From NCBI GenBank assembly GCA_003640385.1, contig RCAB01000260.1, positions 1 to 64,000 on the forward strand: DNA of 64,000 nucleotides, in the 5' to 3' direction. The position numbers and the translations under genes are program-made. The notes beneath the pieces were generated by a model that was not told the DNA's origin, made no database searches, and saw nothing but the letters and a program-made list of their open reading frames with translations. Shown piece after piece: positions 47,221 through 58,400 of the stretch (position 1 is its first letter; the number at the start of each line of letters is the position of its first letter). The stretch is from Setaria digitata (taxonomy: Eukaryota > Nematoda > Chromadorea > Rhabditida > Setariidae).

Positions 47221-50057
47221 TTAAGCTTCAATGTGGCTCATTTGTTGCATTAAATAATAAGCTGTCGATTCCGCAACGATAAGCAGCGGATGATCTCGAA
47301 TTTCGGTTTCTTCACGTCCAATACTGACAACCTGCAGCAAACTGATTGGTATGTGAATATAAACGTTCTAATTTTGCTGCTCCGAGCTTGTATGTAATAT
47401 TTTTATGAAACCAAATTTATGTTCCACAAAAACTAAACTAATAGCCTTCTTGAATCATGAATTTCGACTGGAGACATAATAGTCAGTGCGATATTTAAGC
47501 CAGCAGAAGTAAACCAGGTAAGAAGGGAGAAAGCAAGAAAACGAACACATGAGAAATGACAAAGCTCAAAGGAAAATTACTACTGATATTAGTAAGAACA
47601 AAATTAGTACTAACAGCCCCCCAATTTACAACACTGCAAGAGTTGCACACGGAGATTCTACATTCTTGTTCCTTAATTTTAAGAACTGAAGTGGATCGAA
47701 GAAGCTAGATGGGTGGTGCCTTTCGTCTGATCTTTATTTCCTTCTCATTAATAAATGTAATGAGACAAAAGACTGACCAAAGAAAAAAGTACAGAACACG
47801 ATATGTCAAATAATTCATACAAAACTTGCTGTAATTCACACTATCTACTCTTATTCAAAGATATTTTGTGGAAGCATCCTGTATAACATGGTGTTCTCAT
47901 TGCTGGTTATATAAGTTTACAGTTTTCTCATCGCTTCGTTATGCTACTCAGTCGTTCTACTTATTTTATTTCATTTATTAATGATGCAGAGCTGTTTGTT
48001 TCCTTTCCGAATAGAAAAGAATTCTTTATCTTCCAGAAAAATTAAAGAAGGTGGAGGAGAAAAAAAAAATAAGCTCACATTGAAAATTTTATTTATTTCT
48101 TTTCGTGCATCGGCATTTTTTACCAAATCATCCAAAGCAACGTTTTTTCCTTCTTTCTGTTCGTTAACAACTTCCTGCAGTACTATCATTTCATAATGGA
48201 ACATTCTTCACAAGAACAGACATCATCCTTCCATTAAAACAGGTTAACTGTTCAGCTTGATAACTCCAAGAGGACGAACTTTATGATTCGAGGTGTAATC
48301 TGGTCCATGTAAATAGTAACTGCTAAGACGATCACCCCCACAAGCAACTTTTACTTTTGCTGTAGCATTCCTGATCAAAGATAGCAACGATCGCTCCATT
48401 ACTGAAAACTGGAGTATGATTTTCGCCCAAAAATTCCAATATGTATACTCGAAAACATAAGAAAATTCTGCCAGGAAATATCAAACGACTTATTAAAAGC
48501 AACTTATTCAAATTAGCACAAATATGGTAACATCATGCAACAAAGTCACGAAAAATAACCTGTTTTCAAAACATGTGCTACATAACTCTCTTTATAGTCT
48601 TCCTGCACTTCTGAAGATCGCTTTCTCACTTCGAAAGGCTTTTTGGTCCTCGTCAAACTGCTTCTTTCATTGTCTTCAGCACCAGCATCAAATCTAAGAA
48701 GATATTGAAAGGGAAGTTACTAGAAAAGGACAAACTAACTCATCACTACCTAGCAGAATGCAACAGAAAGAAAATTAAAACTTCTGATCCTCATCCGAAG
48801 AGCGCACTAGCGACAGATGAATACTTCCAAACAACAAAGCGACAATGGATGCTGTTTTCAGACTGAAGCCACTTCCACGTCTGGAATAAAACCAAGTCTT
48901 TAATTTTTCCAAATTTATACAAAAACTAACCACTAAAAAAAAGAAAATCCTTACGCATATCTTCAAAGATTTGTGTTTCCAAGCTGACATCAAACTTACG
49001 TATCAACTAGATATTCAGCATTGTTCATTGTATGATACAAATTGAAATTCGATTTATAACGCAGCCACTGACAAATCTTCCTGTAGTGCTGAATACCAAA
49101 CACATTAAAAAGTAGCTGTAAGAGTTATACAGATATTCGGATTAAATTAATTGAAGGCTTTTCTTAATCACAATTGTAGCCAAAAATGGAAAACTAGGGA
49201 ATACAAGGGGATAAACAAGTGAGAAAACATAAACATATTTTGAAATGCAACTATCGCGTAACCTATGCAAACTAAAGTTCCAATACAAAATAGTCAAATG
49301 GATAATGAATTTTTTGTCCAGCAAACATCGGAGATATAAAGGTGAAGAAAAACGTGCAGAAACGGACCTGAAGTTTGCAGAACATGTCGCCGTCTTGCAA
49401 CAATTATACAACGTTAACCCACAATATTATCGAATTGCAACGTTTGAGAATATCACCATCTGAAAAGAAAGAACCGCGTTGAATAAGAGAAACAAGAAGA
49501 ACAAATGAAAGAAGCCGCGAGCTAGAGGGTTCACTAATTAATTCCCTTTCCCAGTTGCTTCCTCCGGTTTCACGAATGACTATCGCTCATTATTCTATGT
49601 GTCCACTTCGTTTCTCCACAGAGACCCTCTTTCTTAATTATCACAACACTGCACAATCTACTGTACTTATCCCTATAATTCTCCGATTATTATATTCGAC
49701 TACCCTTACAAAAGTTATTCTAACCACTAAATGTTGGAATGATAACGCTCAACAATTTTTAACTTACTCCTTTCAGTGTCTCCATAACTCAAATTACTGC
49801 CTTATCAGTTCTACCCCTATTTCACTTCTTCCAGCTCTTTATGGAACATAAAAGTAAATCCCGACCACTAACATAAGTTTAAGAAATTCAAAAAAAAAGA
49901 AAAAAATTGCCCGATTTACATCAAACTCTATAATCTCCGACATTCGACGTATCAAACCAACAATATTTTGATACTTTGAATGGTCTACCATGCAACAATG
50001 GTTAACTGTGATGAGACAGGACTTTAATGCTCGAACTTGATTTTGAGCCACGCTCAT
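47221..50057 (-). CDS. Unrecognised protein, about 8 exons, one probable membrane segment
   Basis: I do not recognise this family. Six exons join perfectly in phase: 49088-49000, 48880-48782, 48693-48560, 48401-48249, 48182-48079 and 47331-47221 (stop). They give 229 residues. Upstream, 49459-49419 adds DGDILKRCNSIILW in phase. A first exon at 50057-49920 starts at an ATG (MSVAQNQVRALKSCLITVNH) with an in-frame stop just before it and a TGTAG acceptor that could take a spliced leader. The junction between these last two is unresolved. Features in order: a helical N-terminal part, basic segment HYRKICQWLRYK, a hydrophobic stretch (LKTASIVALLFGSIHLSLV) that may be a membrane anchor, then a charged linker (TRTKKPFEVRKRSSEVQEDY). 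A mixed domain with CGGDRLSSYYLHGPDYTSNH follows. The C terminus reads VSIGREETEIRDHPLLIVAE then STAYYLMQQMSHIEA. The donor after exon 48880-48782 (GTTTTA) is weak. Confidence 0.6.
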
Positions 50058-51632
50058 AAATTAGGACTACATCAAGATTGAGCTTTTTTTTTTGTCGAAC
50101 ATTATCCAAATCTATTTTTTGGCGTTATTAATGTCCTATTTTTCAAATTAATGTTCCAAATGACTGATTTCATAGGAACCAAAATATAAAATGATAAAAT
50201 TTTGCTCGGAAAATTTCAGCGTTATGGATGAGAGAAAAATTCTCTTCCCTAATTCTCTCCAAGTAATTAAATGGTAATTTTTTTTCGAATGACAAAACTC
50301 GACAAAAGCACGAGGAGAAGATGAATGATGTTTCTATCTAAATTATATGAAGAGTGTGATAGTGCCAGCCAGCCTCACCGCTGCGCTTCCAGATATCTAT
50401 CACATAGAAAGAGTAATTTCGACTAATGAACAAGCATAAAATGTTGGGAATAAGTGTTTAATAAGAATATAAACATCTTCTGAAAAGATGCATATAGTCA
50501 GTTTATTATCTGTAGTGAACTCTTCATCCACTCAAGCTTCTGTTTTGTTTTTATCCAGTATTCATTAACTTATTCCATTCGGGCCACAAGTGGACCAGGT
50601 TTTCCGGATATCACAAGTGCATGGCATGTCTGATAACTTTGCCAAAAAGGTTAGTGATACCAACTAGTAAATCACTTTGTTTTTAAGCTCGCTCGTTGTT
50701 ATCAGTTAAAACTGGCGGCGTCTAGCAACTCCATGTAAATGAAACTCCAGAGATATGCTCCAGGATATTCCGTAAATCTCTGTTGGTAATTCCCGAGCAG
50801 AGAATATTTCCAAAGAAGGTTGAGCAAACTAACTTTCTCTGTGTTCAAATCTCGCGTCCAGTCCGGTACCGTTACCTGAAACGTAATGGTGCAATAATAA
50901 AAGAAGTGTTTTGCAGCCTTGAAAACAGATCGTCAGATTAGACTTATCGAACATGACTAGAGGTAGTAATATGGCAGTGACAGTATAATAATGGTGAAAT
51001 GAAGAGAAGAACAATGGAGATTGATCAACATGGTAACTATATGGTGCAAAGGTACCAGTGAAAATCAATCTCACTTGTCCTACTTCATCACTTATCCCAG
51101 TGCACCTCAAAATGATCGGGGGATTGCGGGTGTGGAAGAGACGGCCTTCTACAGAAGCTTCTGCCAAGTGTGTGGCGTCTGGAGGAGCACATCAGCTTGC
51201 CACTCCGGGAATTTCTCCTCTCCCGGAGCACGCAGAGGAAGCTGCCGGTTGTGCCGGGTGGACTGCCCTAGCTGCAGGACGAGACACCGGCACAGAAAAG
51301 GGCTCTGGTGGAGACGACAGAACGGTGCTGCTGATGGCGATGCTGAATGAGGACGCGGACTAGGCGAATATCCGGCTGCAGTAGGACCAGGGAAGGCGGG
51401 GAAGGTGAGCGGGAGGACAGCAGAGGAGGCCGGACACAGGGCAGCGAGGGAAGTTCGGAGGATCCCGCCGAAACCAAGGTAGTTGGCTCTGAGCCCTTTT
51501 GGCGGGACATTTCTCTGCTTCCATTCTCCCGAACGTTTGCGGGGTCCTGTCCTGTTCCTCTAGGGGGCTGCACGAAGAAACATCGATGTGATTCGCGGGC
51601 TCTAACAAGGTCAGGCTGGCCAAATTGACCAC

Positions 51633-51846
51633 TGGGTGCTCTCCTCTTCCGGAACTCATACCCACCCTCTTCCCAATAATGTGAATGTTCAGCCATTGAA
51701 TGCAGGCCCAAATGACCACGCAAGTGCAAACCACGTGTNTTGGGTGCTCTCCTCTTCCGGAACTCATACCCACCCTCTTCCCAATAATGTAGATGTTCAG
51801 CCATTGAATGCAGGCCCAAATGACCACGCAAGTGCAAACCACGTGT
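51633..51846. repeat. Adjacent 106-bp duplicate around an N, likely assembly artefact
   Basis: 51633-51738 and 51741-51846 are nearly identical (TGGGTGCTCTCCTCTTCCGG to CAAACCACGTGT) and are separated by an N at 51739. A second N at 51864 splits two short near-identical copies of TATCGCCGA(C/T)GATAACGT. Both look like overlapping contig ends that were not merged. Confidence 0.85.
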
Positions 51847-54093
51847 ATCGCCGACGATAACGTNTATCGCCGATGATAACGTGACACGCCGCAGCAAGGA
51901 AGAGAGCACGCTCTGAAATAAATACGGATGATTTTGTTCCAAGTCTAACTTGTTTTCGTAGGGATGCTTTCGAACATGCGTAGTAAGAATGTACTGGTAT
52001 CACTGATAGTATAAATAAAGTCTAACATGGTCAGGAAGTTGGTGTAATGAATAAGACGGTCTTTAATCCGCAACTTCAACAACTGTCGAATACCGGATGG
52101 CAGTCGTCCGGACACAACTCGATATCAGTGCATTATTCATTTGTGTTGATGAAACATGACAGTGAGCATGAAAAAGCAAAAATAATCGTAAATGAAAAGG
52201 AGACGGAAAAGCTTGGATGCTTTGGCTTACATCACTCCTTAACTTACAATTAGAATTTACTAAGACGTGATACAAATATGCCGGAGAACACCTGCGAAAT
52301 CTCCCATGAACACGGTGCCATTAGGTGATGGTGAGTAAACAGATCATGGAGTGAGAAAAAGAATAATCGTACTTGGTATTTGTCGGTGCAGAAGTAACAC
52401 CGAGAGCTGTCCATCAACAGGTAAGTGATCCTTCCAGGAAAAAAATCTGCTCATTTCCAAAACTCTGAAGACTATTGTAGCTCACTACACTTGCTAGAAA
52501 TATCTTCCACTTTCAATGGATCATATTAAGCGAAATGCTGCGATGTTAATACTTCGCTCTGAGAAGAATTATAAGGCATTAACTGGCTCTTGATTGCACT
52601 GATTTACATTCCCTTTTTTAGGCGATTTCGCGGTTCTTTTTTGGTAAATAAAAGTGTGGAAGCTTGGCACCCTGCTACTTCCAAAAGGAAATCAACTATC
52701 CCTCGTCTAGTATCAGTATCCACATCTGAATAAACTACTAGGGAGTGACAGAAGAACTATTACAGGTTTCGATATAACAATACTTTTCTTAAAAAGTCCA
52801 GACTAAGGAAAAGAAAATTTATAATGTGTTCATTAGAGTATTTCGCAAGCTGTGTCTTTGTCTTGAAACATGTCCACGTTCACGGAGAGGCCAGAAGTGT
52901 TTGATGTTGCGTGAGTGATGATGGCTCATAGGCTGACAGTATTTGAAGCGATTTATCATTTTAATGTCAACCTACTCAGTCATTCTTAAGATTAGTGCTA
53001 GTGTTAATTTCTTCCTTTCCTCAGCATGCTCAAACAAAGAAAATTTAAAGCGAAGTTTGCATCCTCCAAGGCGATCCTTGCAAACTCTGTAAGAAAGGGA
53101 AGAGTGGGGAGCTGTAGAGACAAATATCCGATAGCGCAGTAACAACAGTTACATCACCGGGAAAAACTACTTGCAAATTTAAATTTCCCACTCCAATATT
53201 ATTTCATCACAATGCTAAATGGCGGAATTACCTAAATTTTTGTTTCAGTTTCTGTAATCAGAGATATTAGTCGGTGTTTGACACACTGGGAAGTCAGATG
53301 AAGTAGAGAAAGTGGGACTGAATATTCAGAAGTGTTTCAGGATTTCATTTTGATGCGGAAATGGTTGATAATGTAGCTGTAAGAAATAAAATCTCGCCTA
53401 TCCCTTACAGCAATGCACTGTTTTGCACCCGTTAATTCTGGAACAAAATTGCTCGAACTGAGAAGGCACTCCAGCTGGAACTCCATCACTTTTCCAGTCC
53501 TACGACCTTATAAGCTTTCGGTGTGCCTTCCTAATATCAAAGGTGCTACAACCTTCAGTGGCCACTTGAAAATTCTTAATAATTTCCGTCTGCGCTTACA
53601 ATCAACTGACTCAAAAGAGAGAAGTTGAATATGACAGAGCTGAACAGAAATTCTCTTCCTCATCCACACACTCAATAGCGAATGAAGGGTTCCATAGAGG
53701 CAACTGAAGTAGCATGAAAGTTTTCCGCCATCCTCGCCTTACTCCGTCCTCTTGTCACAGCTTCTGGTCAGCACAGTCCGAAATGTGCCGGAATTTAATT
53801 TTGTATAACAAGCTACTCAACATCTGTCACTAATTATAATAAATAGCAGGAGAGGCAGACAGAAAGGGAACGGTTTCAGGGTGCAGTGAATCCATCTTCC
53901 GCAACTCGTTTCCAGTTATTCCAGCCACTGATCTAAGCAAATAACCGTCATCTTCACTGAGTTGTTGGTGAGGGAAATGCATAAAGCAATCTTCTCTTGC
54001 GAAATGTCGGGACGCACCTCGAGAGCGCTGAAGTGAGCAGATTATTCTGCAAGCAGAGGCAATGACGATGGCTCGTCGCACACTGCTCGGATT

Positions 54094-54112
54094 CATGCAT
54101 GCATGCATGCAC
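54094..54112. repeat. (ATGC)n short tandem repeat
   Basis: CATGCATGCATGCATGC sits within a GC-rich island. It is self-complementary. Confidence 0.8.
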
Positions 54113-54541
54113 GCAGCAGCACTGCAAAAGAGATCAGCTGCTGAGAAAAGCACGCAGCACGGAGACAAAAAAGTGGTGCGGTGCCAGCCGATTCTTTCGG
54201 GCGATCGTTGGCGTTGGTGCGGAGCGGAACAGACAACGTCTAGTGGCCAGAGCTGTCCTGCAGAGACGACAGACCTCACCTCCTCTTCCTCTTCCATCTC
54301 TCCCAGTCTTCTCCCTCTCCTTCTGCCAGCCCCGCACCCCGCACCCCGTCCCTACATCCCACACCCCGTACCCCGTCCCCGTCCTCGACAGCGTCATCAA
54401 CCAGTCAAACAGCAGCGCAACCTCTTGAAATCAATTACCCGAAACTGATTTCTGTCTCTACGTATCTCACTCATTCAACTCTTTCCCTCATCTACACACA
54501 AACGGTTCGGAACTTTTTTCGTGCAGATCACATCCGTCTCC

Positions 54542-54565
54542 ATGGGTCGATTTCAAAGGCTTTCG
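54542..54565 (+). CDS. Candidate alternative first exon of the FERM gene
   Basis: ATGGGTCGATTTCAAAGGCTTTCG is followed by GTAAGT and would code MGRFQRLS. It ends in phase 0, as does the other candidate first exon at 55424-55453, so either could splice to 56408. An acceptor-like CGTGCAG lies just upstream. No homology supports it. Confidence 0.3.
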
Positions 54566-55423
54566 GTAAGTTCCTCAGTTTTTTCTGACTAGTCTAGTTA
54601 AAGGTACTGGAGTCTTATACGCTTAAAAATTAGTGACACGATGCTCACTGCTCAAATAAACCTGTAGTAACTGCAAAATCTTTTATTTTTCACTTCGAAC
54701 ATGGACCGCTTCCGATTTGTAAGTCTGCTTAAAATGTCCAGTTTTATTTAACAATTCCACTCTAACAGTTTCGATTTCAATTGCAAAAACTGAATTCGTT
54801 AATTGCTACGCACTTTTGGAGAGACGACAGCTGCAAAAAATCGTGATTAGGAGCTGCACTATATCCATTTTACGGTTCTGGGGCATGAGGGAAAAGAGAA
54901 GATTCCAATACGTGAGACGACTGGTTCGAGTTTTACAAATTATAGGGAAAAGCAAGCGAAATAAGTTAGTAGGGATAAGTGGCCTGATGCGGAAGAGACA
55001 TTTCACTTCGAACGATCCGATTTCCTCATGTTATGAAAGGAGACGCTACCGCTTTCATTTCCCCTTTCACTTTCTTTCTGAAACAGTCGCATCAACCCTA
55101 TGACATATCGTTTATATTTCCAGTCAGTTGGCTGATCGTTGTTTCATGGCATCTTTTTATCGTTTAGCAAAACTGTCTCGAATTATCAAATGTCTTCTTT
55201 TCCACAGAAGTGTATTTCTATCACCATTGTCAGTAATTGCTTCACTGCTACATTTGGCACTATTCACTAGACCTACTATTCTGAAAAAGTTCTTGGTTTA
55301 AACTAGCTGAATTTAAAACACTGCCCCCAAACGTCTAAGTTTTTTACTTGTTCATAAATTAAGTGATTACATCAAGCTGGAAGTTTTCCCTACACTTCCA
55401 TAATAGAGTAACAAGTCGTCAAA

Positions 55424-58400
55424 ATGTCAATTGTTAGCGTTCAAGAATTAATGGTGAGTTGATTCTGATGACAAAAAGGCCGGAGTCAGTTGGGAAGCAT
55501 TCCATTATTTTGAGTTCGACTGTCCTGAATCTGCTGACATATTATCATCACTAAAACTTCCCTTCACTAATTAGTTCGTCACCTGACATCTTAATCACTA
55601 CTCAGTTACGTAATTAACCTGAGCATCGTTCCTTCACCTCATGTCAAGCTTCGTATATTGAAAGCTTTAATTTCTCTGGAACTCGAAGCGGCTGGCCATC
55701 AACAGAAAGTGTGTAGCTAGCAGTAGAAGGAAGATACGAAAGTCCTCTGAGTGAAATATTTGCTAGGCAATGGGATGGAGCGGGTTGACACGGACAGGGG
55801 ACAGTGGACAAAGGTCAACAGTGCAATAATCGCCGCCCGCTGCAGCAATCTCATTGTCCACTCTTCTCTACTGGCCCCCTCTCTCTCTTTCTTCCTTTCG
55901 TAATCTCACGGTGCGTTATTATTAACTGAGGTATCGATCTGTCTCTTTTTACATCCATTTTTTTGCATGTCGTACTTGGGTCCAGCCAATTCGGTCATCG
56001 CTCTGTTGTATTTACTCCATGACCATTAATTTAATGAATGAGTTCGTGTTAGTAATTGTCATTGTGCCAACGTTGTTGTTGTATTACGGAGGTGTGTATT
56101 GAGTGTTAGAAGAGGTACTTCGAGAATAAAGATAAGGATTCCGCGACGGATTTCTAATGTGCGAATGAAATGAGTGGTAGGATATAGTGTTGAGCAAGGT
56201 AAACAAAGACGATAATTTCTTTTTTAATCTCCTAGCATTATTTAAATCATTTGCACGTAACCGTGTTATTGCTTTCATTTTTTTCTGCGCGGCTCGGTAG
56301 ATTTGAATTGATAACTATAACTCTGTTTACTGAATGATAAGGGACAGCTGATAGATTACGTGCAGTTGTTGATGCTACAGATGAGTTGAATAACAGTTTT
56401 GTTGCAGATGCATGATGGTAAGCGTTCCATAATACACTTACTGGATGGGCAACAGCTTGAGCTTACTATTCAACCACGACTAATTGTCCACGAACTACTG
56501 AATATTATTGCCAGCCACGTGGCACTGAAAGATGCTGACAAGCAGTATTTTGGATTAGCCTATGTGGATCACCTGTAAGTTTCACTTCTACCTTTGGGAA
56601 ATAGCTATTTCGATACCCATTTGTCCCATTTTTTATGCCTCAGGCTTGATCATCAAACATCTACACCTACGTTTCCTATTTCACAGAAATCCATATCAGG
56701 TATTTCATTTGACCAACAACATTGCTTCATGTGTGAGAAAAGATTGTTTTGTGTTAGCTGATCTATGTAGCTTAGCACTAAAATATCTGGATATGAAAAA
56801 AAAAAGAAAAAAAAAAACTACTAGGATCGTTTCCGCCCAGCAATTATGACAACTGAGGCTTCGTTGATATGATCCACTGATAGACCAATTTGATTCTGCT
56901 GAGTAAAGATAGACCATTTACCGAATAATTAATTTTCAGCTGAATTTAACAGAATGAAGTAAAAAGACGAAAAAGTCTTTGGATGGAAAGGAGAACAGCG
57001 GAGTGGCTAGAGTCGTTTAAATGAAATGATAGCCATTGTACCCCCTTTCCCGGACCGAACTAAGAAATAAACTTTGGCTTATGAGAATTTAAAGAAGTCA
57101 CTACAGTAAACTGTACTTTGCTACTTTGATTTTGCTGTGTTTTCAGCGAACAGTATCACTGGTTACCCACGGATAGGCGGGTTCTGGAATACGATATTCC
57201 ACGCAAATCTCATCAGTTCCATGTCGTACTGGAGTTACATCATAGCGTGAAGTAAGCATTTTCTAGATGATGCCCAATAAAAGTAACAGATGTCCTGTTT
57301 TCGCAAAACCATTTGCCCCATTTTATGGCAAAATTAGTTTTGGTTGATGAGAGTGACACCTTTATCCGTAGTCTTTTCGATAGTTACATCTATTATTTTT
57401 TAGGTTTTTCGTTGATTCGGTACTCACCTTGTGTCACCCTTCAGCTGTTGAACTGTATTTTTTGGAAACAGCCAGGAGATTAGTTAAAGTGAGGAGTTCA
57501 CCTTTGTATTATTACTGTTGCATTTCGATGCTAATCAGGCTCATATTCTTTATTTAATTAGTTAAAACTATTAAATGCAGATCAATAATCAAGATGTAGT
57601 GTCTGCTGAGTAGCTTTCGTTCTTGTTACTTTGTCTTTGTTTTGGGGTATCATACTGTATTTGCAGGGTTTACTGGAATTCACAGATCTGGAATATTACA
57701 AAATTGCATCTAGTTTCTTACAGATATATTGCGGCAATTATATAAGGTAACAGATATAATATTTAAACATACCACTCCTCCTGTGAATGTGTTGTGTCTG
57801 CCATCATTTTACAAATTATGAACATTGACTGTACATTGGTGTTGTTCAGAACACTTGAACTCTTTAAATGTACAACTTTCCCCAATATTAATAGTGCAGT
57901 GCAGGTGTTATTTGGTTTTTGATTTGTTTGTTTTAAAACGCAATTCTAAATTTAAAGTTTATTTACACTTAGTTCATCTACTGAGATTGATTTCTAGTGA
58001 TGAGAAAGCACGATGTGCATTAACGGAACTTATACCAGTTCCAAGTGGGTTACTACGTACATACGAAATTTCATTAGAGGATGTTGAGAAGAATGTGGTC
58101 GAGCTGTATAAGGATCTCAGTGGAGTACCCAAAGGAGTTGCAATTTTAAAGTAATCATTTTTCTCACTCATTGATTTTGCATAAGTACTGATGAATTTGC
58201 TAGGAGTACTTGATTAACCTGCCCTATTTACAGCTTTTTACAAACTGCCGAAAGATCTTCAACACATGGATGTCATTTCTATCAAGTACGCGATAAAGCT
58301 GGCCAACCGTGGACTGTTGGTATCAGTAATAAGGGGATATTTCAGTACGATCCTGCTGACATCTCCAAACCGAAAAAAGTTCCTTACTGATTGTTTATTT

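Larger units (their letters stand above)
50058..54541. other. Intergenic or unassigned, includes GC-rich islands
   Basis: No family was recognised. 51050-51650 and 53980-54430 are markedly richer in GC than the surroundings and are open in several frames on both strands, which is expected from base composition alone. The interval may contain 5' UTR or promoter sequence for the FERM gene downstream. Confidence 0.45.

Noticed and set aside
51268..51942. Minus-strand 224-residue frame with an internal repeat
   Set aside because: It runs through two N bases and a probable assembly duplicate, so the repeat is an artefact.
53830..54448. Open frames in the GC-rich island
   Set aside because: They are open on both strands at once and have no family match.
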